Below, one piece after another: positions 1 to 10,600 of a stretch of DNA of 18,455 nucleotides. The position numbers were made by a program, and so were the translations under genes. Below the pieces are notes generated by a model. The model was not told the origin of the DNA. It searched no databases and saw only the letters and a list, made by a program, of their open reading frames with translations. The stretch is from NCBI GenBank assembly GCA_900544705.1, contig UQWH01000037.1, positions 1-18,455 on the forward strand. The letters run 5' to 3'. This stretch comes from an uncultured Eubacteriales bacterium. GTDB lineage: Bacteria > Bacillota > Clostridia > Oscillospirales > Oscillospiraceae. Position 1 is the first letter of the stretch; each line of letters opens with the position of its first letter.

Positions 1-26
1 GGATTCGAGTTCCTTCTGGCGCGCCA
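1..26 (+). tRNA. 3' end of a tRNA gene (possibly tRNA-Arg), cut by the window edge
   Basis: The first bases fit the 3' quarter of a tRNA. A TTCGAGT T-loop (4-10) is flanked by GGA and TCC of the T-stem. It is followed by a seven-base acceptor strand CTGGCGC (16-22), discriminator G (23) and an encoded CCA (24-26). The acceptor would pair with a 5' GCGCCAG, which resembles clostridial tRNA-Arg, but the anticodon lies outside the window, so the identity is a guess. The A-U pair closing the T-loop, in place of the usual G-C, is slightly unusual. A strong hairpin begins six bases after the CCA, as expected for a tRNA terminator. Confidence 0.7.
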
Positions 27-31
27 CAAAC

Positions 32-72
32 AACGCCGAAAGCCTTTATATTCAAGGGCTTTCGGCGTTTCT
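32..72 (+). terminator. Intrinsic terminator after the tRNA, possibly bidirectional
   Basis: A 13-bp perfect stem (32-44 with 57-69) around a 12-base loop is followed by a T-rich tract (TTTCTTATTT). It terminates the tRNA transcript on the + strand. On the - strand it lies just after the end of the broken mini-ORF and downstream of the U32-like gene, so it may stop that transcript too, although the T-tract on that side is weaker. Confidence 0.85.
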
Positions 73-205
73 TATTTCCTGCTGTGTTTGGCTGCTTGCG
101 AATGGCAGGCCTTGCATTTCGCGGCCAAGACCAATCACGTTCCTTGAAACGGATCACGCGGGCATATTTGCACTTCGGACAGAGCAACGGGGCTTCCTCC
201 CGCAC
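72..205 (-). pseudogene. Broken small CxxC/CxxC zinc-ribbon-like ORF
   Basis: Immediately downstream of the U32-like gene the - strand reads LLCPKCKYARVIRFKERDW in the same frame as that gene's end. A GTG start (203-205) or a TTG start (185-187, preceded by GGGAGGA) is possible. In this frame translation would run on through the terminator and the tRNA, which is implausible. One frame over, starting near 120, the sequence reads AAKCKACHSQAAKHSRK and then TAA at 72-74. Joined by a single frameshift, the two halves give a protein of about 40 residues with two CxxC pairs, a size and layout like short zinc-ribbon proteins of the Cys-rich KTR type. This may be a degenerate gene, a real frameshift site or a sequencing error. 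The family assignment is weak. Confidence 0.35.
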
Positions 206-217
206 CGCATTCGGAGG

Positions 218-1123
218 TCAGAACAGATCCAGCATATTGTCCAGATAGATTTCCTCCCGGACACGCAGCTGATGCTCCGGCTTTGCCATATAATAGAGCA
301 AAAATTCCAGAATCAGGGCACTGCCTAAGCCCCGGCCCTCGATTTTGAAATTGGAGAATCCCATTGGCAGATAGCACTTCTGGATGTCGGCGATGCTGAC
401 AAACCCCGGGTTTTCCATTGCTTTGGAAAAACGATAGCCGCCCGCGGCGTCCGGCGCGGTGCAGCGGTGCTCTGTGCCGCGCTCGCCGAGATTCTTCCGG
501 CTGACTGCCTCATAGCAGGCTTTTCTCTCCTTGCAGCCGAACCAGCAGCATTCATTGCAGAGAAATTCCACTTTGTCCTTCTGCTCCTGCGGCAGTGCTG
601 CCAGCCGGTCCAGCGCATTGTTCAGGCGAAAATCCGGCACGACATACCGGAACTCCTCCCGCTCCAGCTCCTGTCGGAATTGCGCAAAGTCCGTCAGGAC
701 TTTGGTGGTGGAGGAAACAAAATAGAGCTCCGGATACGTTTTTTTCAAATAGTCCAGCAGCAGCTCGGAATGGACGATCACTCCGTTTTGCGGCGTCTCG
801 GCAAACAAGCGGCAAAGCGCATTGCACCTTGGGTCGGAAAGATGCTCCTTGCGGAGCAGGGAGTTGCTGAAGGTCAGCCGTGCGGAGATCCCGTATTCCC
901 GCATCAGCGCCAGAACCTCCCCGGCAGTCTGTGTGCCGCAGCCGACGCGCCCTCCGCCCCAGATACAGTCCGCCGGCGCGCCGTAGATGGAGCCAATGTC
1001 ACACCAGTCATAAAAATATTCCCGGTGCGCACAGAACAGCGGCAGAAACGCACGGTACAGCTCATGGAATTCAAACAGACCGGGCAGGTGATAGTGCGCG
1101 GCGGTCTTTTTTGCTTCGCTCAT
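218..1123 (-). CDS. U32-peptidase-like protein of unknown function
   Basis: The 301-residue protein starts at an ATG preceded by AGAGGATG. Its layout recalls the U32 peptidase/UbiU-UbiV superfamily: an early glycine-rich IWGGGRVGCG stretch (about 55-63), HSELLLDYLKK (about 118-128), a barrel strand VVPDFRLNNALDRL (about 161-174), a cysteine cluster NECCWFGCKERKACYE (about 190-205) and a C-terminal PMGFSNFKIEGRG (about 253-265). In U32 relatives such as UbiU/UbiV, four cysteines hold a [4Fe-4S] cluster. Here Cys192, Cys193, Cys197, Cys203, Cys221 and Cys250 are candidates, but which ones bind metal cannot be told. There is no signal peptide, so it is probably cytoplasmic. The NFKIEGR block is what I recall from anaerobe proteins usually annotated as hypothetical. 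It is a single gene divergent from the receiver/surface-protein operon, and its substrate is unknown. Confidence 0.7.
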   Translation of the reverse strand: MSEAKKTAAHYHLPGLFEFHELYRAFLPLFCAHREYFYDWCDIGSIYGAPADCIWGGGRVGCGTQTAGEVLALMREYGISARLTFSNSLLRKEHLSDPRCNALCRLFAETPQNGVIVHSELLLDYLKKTYPELYFVSSTTKVLTDFAQFRQELEREEFRYVVPDFRLNNALDRLAALPQEQKDKVEFLCNECCWFGCKERKACYEAVSRKNLGERGTEHRCTAPDAAGGYRFSKAMENPGFVSIADIQKCYLPMGFSNFKIEGRGLGSALILEFLLYYMAKPEHQLRVREEIYLDNMLDLF

Positions 1124-1168
1124 GGTAAAACATCCTCTTACGGTGCGTTCAAATCTTTCTTCGGAGAA

Positions 1169-1197
1169 ATCTTATCATGATTCCGCCGGAATTACAA
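1169..1197 (-). promoter_or_regulatory. Candidate promoter of the U32-like gene with a palindrome in the spacer
   Basis: On the - strand, TTGTAA (1197-1192) lies 17 bases before TAAGAT (1174-1169), which carries a TG extension one base upstream. The spacer contains the 13-base palindrome ATTCCGCCGGAAT (1180-1192), overlapping the -35 box by one base. That is a position where a repressor could act. The -10 and -35 each match consensus at four of six bases, so this is a sequence-based guess. Confidence 0.4.
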
Positions 1198-1245
1198 TCA
1201 GGAATGACCGCTTGTGCCGTTTTTGAGCCGCTTTTGCCAAAGCCC

Positions 1246-1274
1246 TTGCCGGGGGGACGGAAAAAGAATAGAAT
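1246..1274 (+). promoter_or_regulatory. Candidate promoter of the receiver/surface-protein operon
   Basis: TTGCCG (1246-1251), a 17-base spacer and TAGAAT (1269-1274) lie 35 bases before the receiver ATG. A TATAAA overlapping downstream (1274-1279) is a second possible -10. The 12-base gap between the receiver gene and the surface-protein gene shows no promoter or terminator, so both are probably transcribed from here. Confidence 0.4.
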
Positions 1275-1309
1275 ATAAACGAAAAAATATGCCTGCGGGG
1301 AGGGGCCTT

Positions 1310-1663
1310 ATGAAGGTGATCTTATACGGAACGACGGCGGAGCGCGACGAGTTGACCGAGGCGCTGGCAGCGCTGCCGGATTGCAGCTATCGCAATATTC
1401 AGATCGCCGGTTATTCGGATTACGACGGCTTCATCGCAGGACTTGGAGAAAGCCTGCCGGAGTGTGTCGTGGTCACGATGAACGGCGCGGAGGGCATGGA
1501 GGGCGTGATCGCCGCGCGGGACCTGTGGAAAAATGTCCCGGTGATCTGGTTCTCCGACGACAACGGCTTTGGGGTGCAGTCCTACCGGCTCGGCTGCGCC
1601 TATTTCCATAAAAAACCCATTTCAGCCGGAATTTTATCTGCGGCGATCGCAAAATGCGTGTAA
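1310..1663 (+). CDS. Stand-alone degenerate response-regulator receiver domain
   Basis: This 117-residue protein is a single receiver-like domain with no output domain. The ATG at 1310 is chosen because GGGGAGGGG lies at 1297-1305; an in-frame ATG at 1289 has no good ribosome site. The back half is typical of receivers of the LytTR class: VPVIWFSDD (about 77-85), then SYRLG and YFHKKPI (about 98-104), with the conserved Lys-Pro. The front half lacks the key acids. The Asp-Asp pair after strand 1 is replaced by Gly-Thr (VILYGTT). The phosphoacceptor position reads VVVTMNGAEGMEG (about 53-65), where an Asp is expected near the Thr-Met. It is therefore probably a pseudo-receiver that cannot be phosphorylated normally. 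It ends 12 bases before the giant surface-protein gene, which suggests co-expression and perhaps a regulatory or docking role. Confidence 0.75.
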   Translation: MKVILYGTTAERDELTEALAALPDCSYRNIQIAGYSDYDGFIAGLGESLPECVVVTMNGAEGMEGVIAARDLWKNVPVIWFSDDNGFGVQSYRLGCAYFHKKPISAGILSAAIAKCV

Positions 1664-1675
1664 AGGAGAAAAGCA

Positions 1676-4600
1676 ATGAACACGACAACCACACGGAAGC
1701 AGCGCGTTGTATCCATCCTGCTGGCGCTCATTCTGGTGCTTTCCATGCTGCCGGCATCGGTATTTGCGGAGGAAAACACCAATCAGGCGGCGGTCACGGC
1801 CGGTGGTACGACGACGGAGTTCGCCACCTATGCGCAGGCGGTCGCCTACGCAAATGCGCACAGCGGCAGCACGCTCCGGCTGCTGGCGGATATCAAAGTG
1901 CCGGACTATGAGGCTCCGGCGGATATGCCGCTTATCACAGGCAATGTCACGCTGAACCTGAACGGGAAGAGCATCAATTATGTCGATGTCGGCTCCGCCG
2001 GCCTTGATGAGGACGGCGAGGCGGTCAAGGGTCAGCCCGGCACGCTCACCGTGACCGGCAGCGGCAGCATTGAACTCCTCACCATGTACTACGGCGCGCT
2101 GACCCTGAACGGCGGCACGGTAAACGAGCTGAGGGCAGAGGACTTCGCCGCCACGGTGCATATCACCGGCGGCACGGTGGAAAACTTTGAGCTTTCTCTC
2201 CGATGGGATGATAAGGCCACTGCCGACATCTCCGGCGGTTCGGTGCAGAAGCTGAATCTGGGTACCGGCACGGTGAACATCACCGGCGGCAGCCACGGCT
2301 CGGAAACCGCACCTTGGGGGATAAACGGCGGTACGCTGAATATCAGCGGCGGCAGCTTTTCGAATCTGCGGCTTTTGGTCACCGGTGGTAAGATTAGCCT
2401 CACAGGCGGCGAATTCGAGTATATCTCCACCGATCCCCAGGCGCCCTCCAGCGAATATCAAAAGCTGACGATGGGCTCTTTGCTGGGCGACAACTGCGCA
2501 TTTTACGGCAAAGACGGCAGTCTGGTCAGCGCCGACGTGCTGACGCTGGAAAACGTCAAGATCGTTGCCGACCACGAGCACACCTATCAGGACGGCAAGT
2601 GTACCGCCTGCGGCGCGCTGTGCAGGCACGACCGGGTGGAAACCGCCATGGGAAAATGCGAGGTCTGCGGCGTCCAGCTGGAGGCGGAGGTAAGCTCTGA
2701 GGACGCAAGCCCGGTGTACTATACTTCCTTCATCCAGGCATGGGATGCCCTCCAGCCCAACCGGAAGGACCAGGTCACCGTTACGCTGCTTCGCCCGCGG
2801 TATGATCTGGGGAACACGGATCTGTATGTGAGCACAAACAACATCCGGCTTGACCTGAACTACCACGTCATGTTCGGCACCGGCAAGTTCGTCGTGAGCG
2901 GGGATCAGTCCACCTTCACCGTGGCAAACGGTGAGCTCGATGGGATCACCGTGGAGGCGGCGGGCGGCACCGTAACGGTGGAGGATGACTGCAACGGTAT
3001 GAAGGCCCTCCGCGTCACCAGCACCGAGTCGGCCGTGACCATCCGCGGCGGCAATATTGGAAACCTGATCCTGCCCGCCACCGACACCGAGAGCCTGAAA
3101 AATGTGAAGCTCTCCGGCGGCGATTTCGGCTCCATCAGCTTTCACGGCACCGGCAATGTGGCCATCACCGACCTGCTGGAGGCGGGCTATGCCTTCCGGG
3201 ACAACAAGGGCGTATTCGGCGATGCCAACGGACTGGTGCCCTACGGCAGGATGTTCCCTGCCGCAGCGAGCTTTGCCGAGCTTGAGGTCGTGAAATGCGA
3301 TCACAGCGCCGTGAACGAAGCCAAGGGCTACTGCAATTACTGCGGCAAGCTGTACGAAGGCAAGATCACCGGCAAGGACGGCACGGTGCGCTATGTCGAA
3401 AAATTGCGGGAAAGCGACTTTGCAGACGGCAATACGGTCGTTTTGCTGTGTAACATCACGGGCAGCACTCTCATACCGAAGGGCGACTGCACGATCGACT
3501 TGAACGGCCATTCCGTAAGCCAGATCAGCTTTATCGTGCAGGACGGAACGCTGACCCTCAAGGGCTACGGCAAGATCAGCGTTGTCGTCCTCGGCTATAA
3601 GGAGATCGACAGCACGCTGGTGATCAAGGATGCGGCCTACAGAAACCGCGTCAAGATCGGCGTTCTGTCCGTCAACAAGACCTCGAATACCAAGCTGACC
3701 GGCGGACAGTTCGACAAGATCGAACGGAAGGACGGCCGCTTCGTCGAAGAGCTGCTGGCGGAAGGCTGCTCCTTCTTCAACGCAGATTGGGATATGCCGG
3801 AATATATCGAGGGCAAAACAGCACTGAATAAGGCGTATTATATCGCCGCGCACGAGCATTGGTTCATCGTGAACATTGAGGGCGAGACCCAGTGTCAGGA
3901 GTGCGGTATGCCCTGCCATCACAAGACCATCGGCCCGGACGGCAAGTGTCAGGATGTCTGCAAGCGGCAGATCTACGTGGCCACGCTGACCGCGGCGGAC
4001 GGAACTGTGACAAATTATGAATCCTTCCCCGATGCGTGGACTGCGGCGGCTGCTGCCAACGATTCGACCCTGCGCCTGCTGTGCGACGTGACGCTTGACA
4101 GCGACGACATCTACGACGTCGGCGACGACGACGGCAGCGGCGCCGACATCCTGCTTTCTCTGAATTCCGGAAAGTTCACGCTCGACCTCGGCGGCTTTGC
4201 GCTGAAGGCAGGCGCCTCCGGCGCGCTGCTCAAGGTCAGCGGCACGGTAGACCTGACCATTCAGAACGGCAGCTTGATCAACACCTACCGTGCAGAGGGC
4301 GACGGGCAGGTCTTTCGTACCTCCGGCAGCGCCCTTGCACAGGAGGGCGGCTCGGTGCGGCTCATCGCCGTGAACCTTACGGGCGCAACGGGGGCCGGCG
4401 GTGTCGCCGACCAACTGATTCAGGCTAACGCAATATACCTGTCCGACGGCACGCTCACCGTGTCGGGCGGCGAATTCACCGGCTCTATCGCGGTCTTCCG
4501 GACGACGCAGGCTCCTGTCCTGCACATTTCCGCCGCCACCCTCCATAACGGCCTGAACTATGCCTACATCGGCGAAAGCAGGGAGCCCGCCCGCCTTCGC

Positions 4601-7600
4601 GCCTGCTTTGCTGAGGGCAGTATGCTCTTCGACAAGGACGGCAAGTACATTGATATTGCAGTCGACAGCTACTGGACGCTTACTGCGATCGAGGATATCT
4701 CAATTCACAGCTTCGACTACAGCGGAGAAGCGGTCGTCAAGCCGCATCAGCACAGCTTCGTGGACAGCGTATGCGCCGAGTGTGATTACGTCTGCCCGCA
4801 CGACAGCGGCAAAAACGACCGCGAGGCGAGCTATTTTGAAAAGGCAATCTGCTCTCTCTGCCACTGCGAGTACGGCGACTATCTGAAAGACACCACCGCG
4901 CCCACGGGCGAGATCAGAATCAAGGACCGCACATGGTGGCAGACGGCCCTGAATACGATCTCCTTCGGCCTGTTCTACAAAGAAGAGGTCATAGCAGAAA
5001 TTACCGGAACGGACGACAGCTACGACCAACCCGGCTTTGATATAACGAAGCACGCCGTCAGGATCGAATACCTTATCAGCAATACCGCGCTGAGTGAGGA
5101 GACGGTTAAGGACTCTGCCTTTACGCAATACACCGGGGCGATCGACCTTTCCGCGGATGATCAGTATGTGATTTATGCCCGCCTGACCGATCATGCAGGC
5201 AATACCGCTTACGCAGGCTCGGACGGCTTCGAGATCGACAAGACCGCGCCGGCGATCGAGGTGCTCTCTCCCGTCAGCAAGGTTCTGGACAGCGAAACCA
5301 CGATCTATAAATTCTGCACAACGGCGCTCGTTTTCCGCGCCGCGGACAAAAACCTCGCGTCCGTAACGGCGGAAAATCCCGAGCTTCTCACAACGGATGC
5401 CGACGGCAATTACGTCCTTTCCTATAAAGAAGGCTCCGCCGCGCAGTCCATCGTGCTGACCGACAAGGCCGGCAACGAGCGCCGGGTCAGCGTCACGCTC
5501 TACAAAGCGCATGATTTTGACCCGGAAACGGCTGCGTGCCGTAACTGCGGTGTGCAGGCTGCGGCGAAGGTCGTCTGCGGCGAGGCGACCGAGTGGTTCG
5601 CAAGCGGCGACGAGCTGTTCGCGGCGCTGGAAGGGGAAACCTATGACGGCGCGGCCGTGACGCTGCTGCAAGACACGGAGATCACCACGGGCGCCTCGAT
5701 CGCCGCCGATCTGGCCTTTGACCTGAACGGCCGCACGCTGAGCAATTCCGATTCAGCCGGAATCAAAATCGACGGCGAGGTCACCTTCCACTCAACGGCA
5801 GGCGCAGGTGATATTCTCGTGCCTCTCGCGGTGAGCAAAGGCGCGCACCTTACCATGGGCTTGGGAATCGGCCACGTAAAGAGCTTTTTCCCAATGGGCA
5901 AGCTCACCATTTACTCGGGCGAGTATGCCCTGCTGAGCAGTATGTGTACCGACAGCGAAGCGGAGAATTTCACGCTCTACGGCGGCACGTATGACTGGCT
6001 GCGCCTGCAAAAGGCGGATGTCAGAGATGTTCTGGCCAAGGGCCGCTGGTTTGTAAATGTTCCCTATGACAAGGCGACTGGCACCAGCATTCAAAAGGTC
6101 ACCGTCGACCTCTGTGAGCACGCGAATATCAGCGGCAACCACTGCACCAACTGCGGAATGGAGTTTACCGTTTCCGTGGAGGAAAACGGAACCGTGCATT
6201 GGTTTGACACCTTTGCGCGTGCGATCCACTTTGCCAAGCAAGCCGACGGCAGCACGGTGAAGCTCTTGCAGGACATCACCCTTGACGAAACAAACGCAAG
6301 CTCGCTGATCAGCGGCAGCAGCATCGGGCTGAACGCGGGCAGCTATGCGCTTGACCTCGCCGGAAAGGCGCTGGACGTCGGCGGCTATACGCTCAGTGTC
6401 GCGGACGGCTGCGATCTGACGATCCTCGACTCCGCCGGCAGCGGCAAGGTCACTGGCAGCGGGACCGTTGATGCCTGCCCAGGCGGCCATCTGACCATTG
6501 CCGGCGGCGACTTCACCGGGCTGAGCTGTGTGAATTCGTACCACTGGAAAAGTCTGACCCTGAAGGGCGGCAGCTTCCGGCGCATTTTCAGCACCGGCGG
6601 CACCCCGATGCAATACCTCGAAAATGACTGCGCCTTTGCTCTGGCGGACGGCAGTTACGCAAAGGAAAGCGATGTGCAGGTCGAGGGAAACACCTACCGG
6701 ATCGACGACGTTTCCGTCGTGAAAGCGCCGCTGGTCATTACCAAGCAGCCGGGCATGGTCGTATTCTATACAACAAGCCCCGAGGAATACCGCAGAAAGC
6801 CGGCGATCTCGCTTGCCTGTCCGCTGGACGACGCCCCCGCCGGGCAGATCACCGCAATGCTGGAAAGCAACGACGGAAGCCAGACGTTTGAAACGCTGAA
6901 TGTTCCCGCCGCAAGCACAATGGATCTGACCTTCTCTCTCAGCAGCTTTACCACCCCGGGCACCGACGGCTATCGCATCCGGCTCACCTACAAGGACTAC
7001 GAGGTCTGTTCCGACCTTTTTGTCATCGCCGTTCAGATGTGTAACCACACCGTCAATCTCCCCGTGTGGAACATGCGCTACGATAACCTCTGCCGGGACT
7101 GCTACTGCGCTTTGGGCGCGTTCATCCGCAAGGACAACACGGTGACCGGCTACATCGCGGCGGCAGACGCCTTCGCAGCGGCGCAGACCGAGGGAAACCG
7201 GGACTGCACGCTGACCCTGCTGAGCGACTGCAAGGAAACGCTGGCCGTGAAATCCGGCGCCTTCACGCTGATCGTAACGGAAGGCAGCACGATGTGCGGC
7301 AATGTCACCGTTGCAAAGGGCGCGGAGTTGACCATCGCCGGATATGAGCGCAGGCCATTCGGCGGCACAGCCAACAGCGTTATCGGCAGCAAGGTCGTGT
7401 GCGCCAAGGGTGGCACGCTGACTGCATCGAAAACGGAATTCCGGAACACCGTCAACTGCGTCGGAACAGGCAGCTTCACGAATGTGAGCTTTTGGAATAC
7501 CGTCAGCGGCAAGGGCTTGAACACCCTGACCGGCTGCACACTGTACTCCACTTCGACTTTGAGCGTCAGCGGCACGACCACGCTGCTGAACGGCACTGCC

Positions 7601-10600
7601 GACTGCACGATCACTGTAAATAGCGGCGGTAAGCTGACCATCGACAGCCTCGTCTGCGAAGGCAGCGTAGTCGCCAAGTCCGGCGGAACGCTGGAGCTTA
7701 CAGACGGCGTGTATAGAGGTGAGGTTACGGCCCAGTCCGGAAGCACCTTCACCGTTGGCGCCAGCGCCATCCAGGTCGCAGCCATCGAGAAGGGCGCCAA
7801 CGCCACGCTGAAGCGCGACGCCCGATTCGGCAATATCACCGTCGGCGGCCGCCTCATCGACTGCCTTGGCGAGGGTCTGGCTCTGCAGGAGATCGACACC
7901 GCCATAATCATCGACGGCCGCGTGCCTATCGCCTCGAATGTCTGCGTCGTTTCGCACCCGCAGCACACCTGCCAATGGAACACCGGTACCCACGAAAAGC
8001 TCTGCGGCTGCGGCTATGTGGAGGCAACCGACACCGAGGCGCCGGTATTTGACGGGATCGCCGACGCAGGCATCTATTACGGCAGCAAAGCCTTTACGGT
8101 GACCGACGAGAACGAATTTACCCTGACCATTGACGGTGAAACCGTGACGCTGGGCAACGGCGCCTATACGCTGGAGCCGGACAATGCCAGCCACACGCTG
8201 GTCGCCACGGACATTGCGGGCAACACCGCAAGCATTACCGTTTCCGTCATGAAGCTCTACCGTGTCACCCTGCCGATGGGCACAGGCTACACCGTCACCG
8301 GTGCGGCGACCGCAGGCCACGGCACGGACTATGAATTTGAAGTGAAGATTGCCGATGGCTACTCCAAAACTAGGGACTACAAGGTGCTGGTAAACGGCGA
8401 AGAGCCGACAGGCGGCATGGGCGACGAAAGCGGCGACACCCTCCTGATCAGCGGCGTGAGCGGCGATCTTGTGATCACCGTCGAGGGCGTGGCCGACATC
8501 ACCCCGCCGGCGGCGGAGATCACCGTCGGCACGAGCAGCTTCCGGGATTTCCTGAACACCGTCACCTTCGGCCTGTTCTTCAAGGAAACGCAGACCGTGA
8601 CCGTGACCGCGAGCGACGCGGGCAGCGGCGTGAAAACGGTCGAATATCTCCTGTCCGAAACGGCCTTTGCAGGCACGGACGCCATCACCGGCAGTTGGAC
8701 GGCGCTTGCGCTCACGGACGGCAAGGCGGAATTCCGCATCGCACCGAACCAGAAGGCTTTCGTCTATGTCCGCGCGACCGACGCCAGCGGCAATGTGCAG
8801 GTGATCAATTCCGAGGGCGTGGTCGTCTACACCGATGCCGAGGCAATCACCGAGACGGCAGACTTTACCATGCTTGAAAAGACGGATATCACATTAGATG
8901 TCAAGTTGAACGGCAATGCCGTGGCAGCACTGTACAACGGTGACACACTGATCGACAGCGGCAATTACGCAGTGTCCGAAAACGGAACCATAACGCTTAA
9001 AAACAGCTATCTTTATGATCTTGCCGCAGGCGAATACACCATTCGCGTCCAGTACAATCCGATGGGCGAAGAATTCAGGACGGGCGACGCGCCTGCCATG
9101 ACGTCGGTGAAGCTGACGGTTCATAAGAGAATGCCAAACATCGTCCTGAATCCGGGCAAACGTGTCTACAACGGCACACCGCTCAAAGAAAAGGAAATTC
9201 CGTTTACCGTCGCCTACAACGGCGCACTCGTATGGGAATTCAAGCCCGCAGACGCAGACGACTCGGCATATACTGCGACTGCACCGAAGAACGCCGGGGT
9301 CTACACCGTTCGTCTCACGCTCGCCGAGACCGATAGATACAAGGCGGCTTCCCGGACGGCAGCGTTTGAGATCACGCCAAAAGAAGTCACCGTCACCGGC
9401 GCGGCGGTCGAAGCCTCCAGGGCCTACAACGGCACGACAGGCGCGGTCGTCACCGCTCCCGGCACGATCGCCGGTCTGGTCGAGGATGACGATGTGTCCA
9501 TCCTGCCCGGCACGGCGGCCTATCTCGACCGAAACGCCGGCACAGCCAAGAAGGTTGCCTTCTCCGGCTTCTCGCTGACGGGCCCTGATGCGGCGAACTA
9601 TACGCTTGCGGCACAGCCCACAGATACCACCGCCGGCATCACCGCAAAGCGCCTGACCATTGTCAATCTCAAGGTCAAGGATAAGCAGTATGACGGCACG
9701 AACGCCGCCACGCTCGACGGCACGCCCACGCTTGACGGCTTGGTCGAGGGCGATACGCTACAGCTTCTGAACGGCGTCCCGACCTTCGATTCCGTTGCGG
9801 TCGGCAAGGGAATTCCGGTCAGCTTCACGACCTTTGCTCTGTTCGGCGACTCGGTCATGCTCGGCAACTATGCGCTGGTGCAGCCCACCGGCATCACGGC
9901 CGACATCGTCGAATATATCGCCGACGGCAGCGAATACAGCGTCAACTCCAACGACTGGATCAACACCGACTTTGTCGTCACCGCAGCCCCCGGCTACGCC
10001 GTCAGCCTGACAAATACGGCAGGCGGCGCATGGACGGACACGCTGACGGCATCCACGGAAACCGCAGACGGCACGCTTGCCTTCTATGTGAAGAATCCGG
10101 AAAGCGGCGCGATCTCCACCGTCGTGACTGAGCACTACAAGATCGACAAGACCGCGCCGACCGGCGAAGTTCGGTTGAATGAGCGCTCGGCCTTCCAGAC
10201 CGTTCTCAACCAGATCAGCTTCGGCCTGTTCTTCAACGATGATGTCAAGGTCAAGCTGAGCGCGGCGGACGAAGCCTCCGGAGTGAAGTCCGTGCAGTAT
10301 CACAAGACCGACCGGGTGCTCACGGATGCCGAGGTCCGCACGATCACCGACTGGACCGAAGACAGCGATTTCAGCATCAAAGCGAAGGATCTAGAGCAGT
10401 TCATTCTCTACGTCCGCATTGAGGACAACGCCGGAAACGTCGGCTACATCGGTTCGGACGGTGCGATCTTCGACACCACCGCGCCGGAGATCGTCGGCGT
10501 GGAGAACGGAAATATCTACTATGTGACCAAGCGCGTCGCCGTCGATGACGAAAACCTTGCATCGGTGACACGGAACGGCGAGCCGGTCGACACGGTGTTC

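Noticed and set aside
467..1180. 237-aa open frame on the + strand opposite the U32-like gene
   Set aside because: The - strand has a ribosome site and conserved blocks; the + frame has no recognisable content.
1634..4546. 970-aa open frame on the - strand inside the surface-protein gene
   Set aside because: It is antisense to the repeat-rich, GC-rich coding region. The translation has no recognisable domain, while the + strand has a signal peptide, clear modules and a good start.
5792..8320. 842-aa open frame on the - strand inside the surface-protein gene
   Set aside because: Same reason: it mirrors the codon bias of the + strand gene and shows no family motif.
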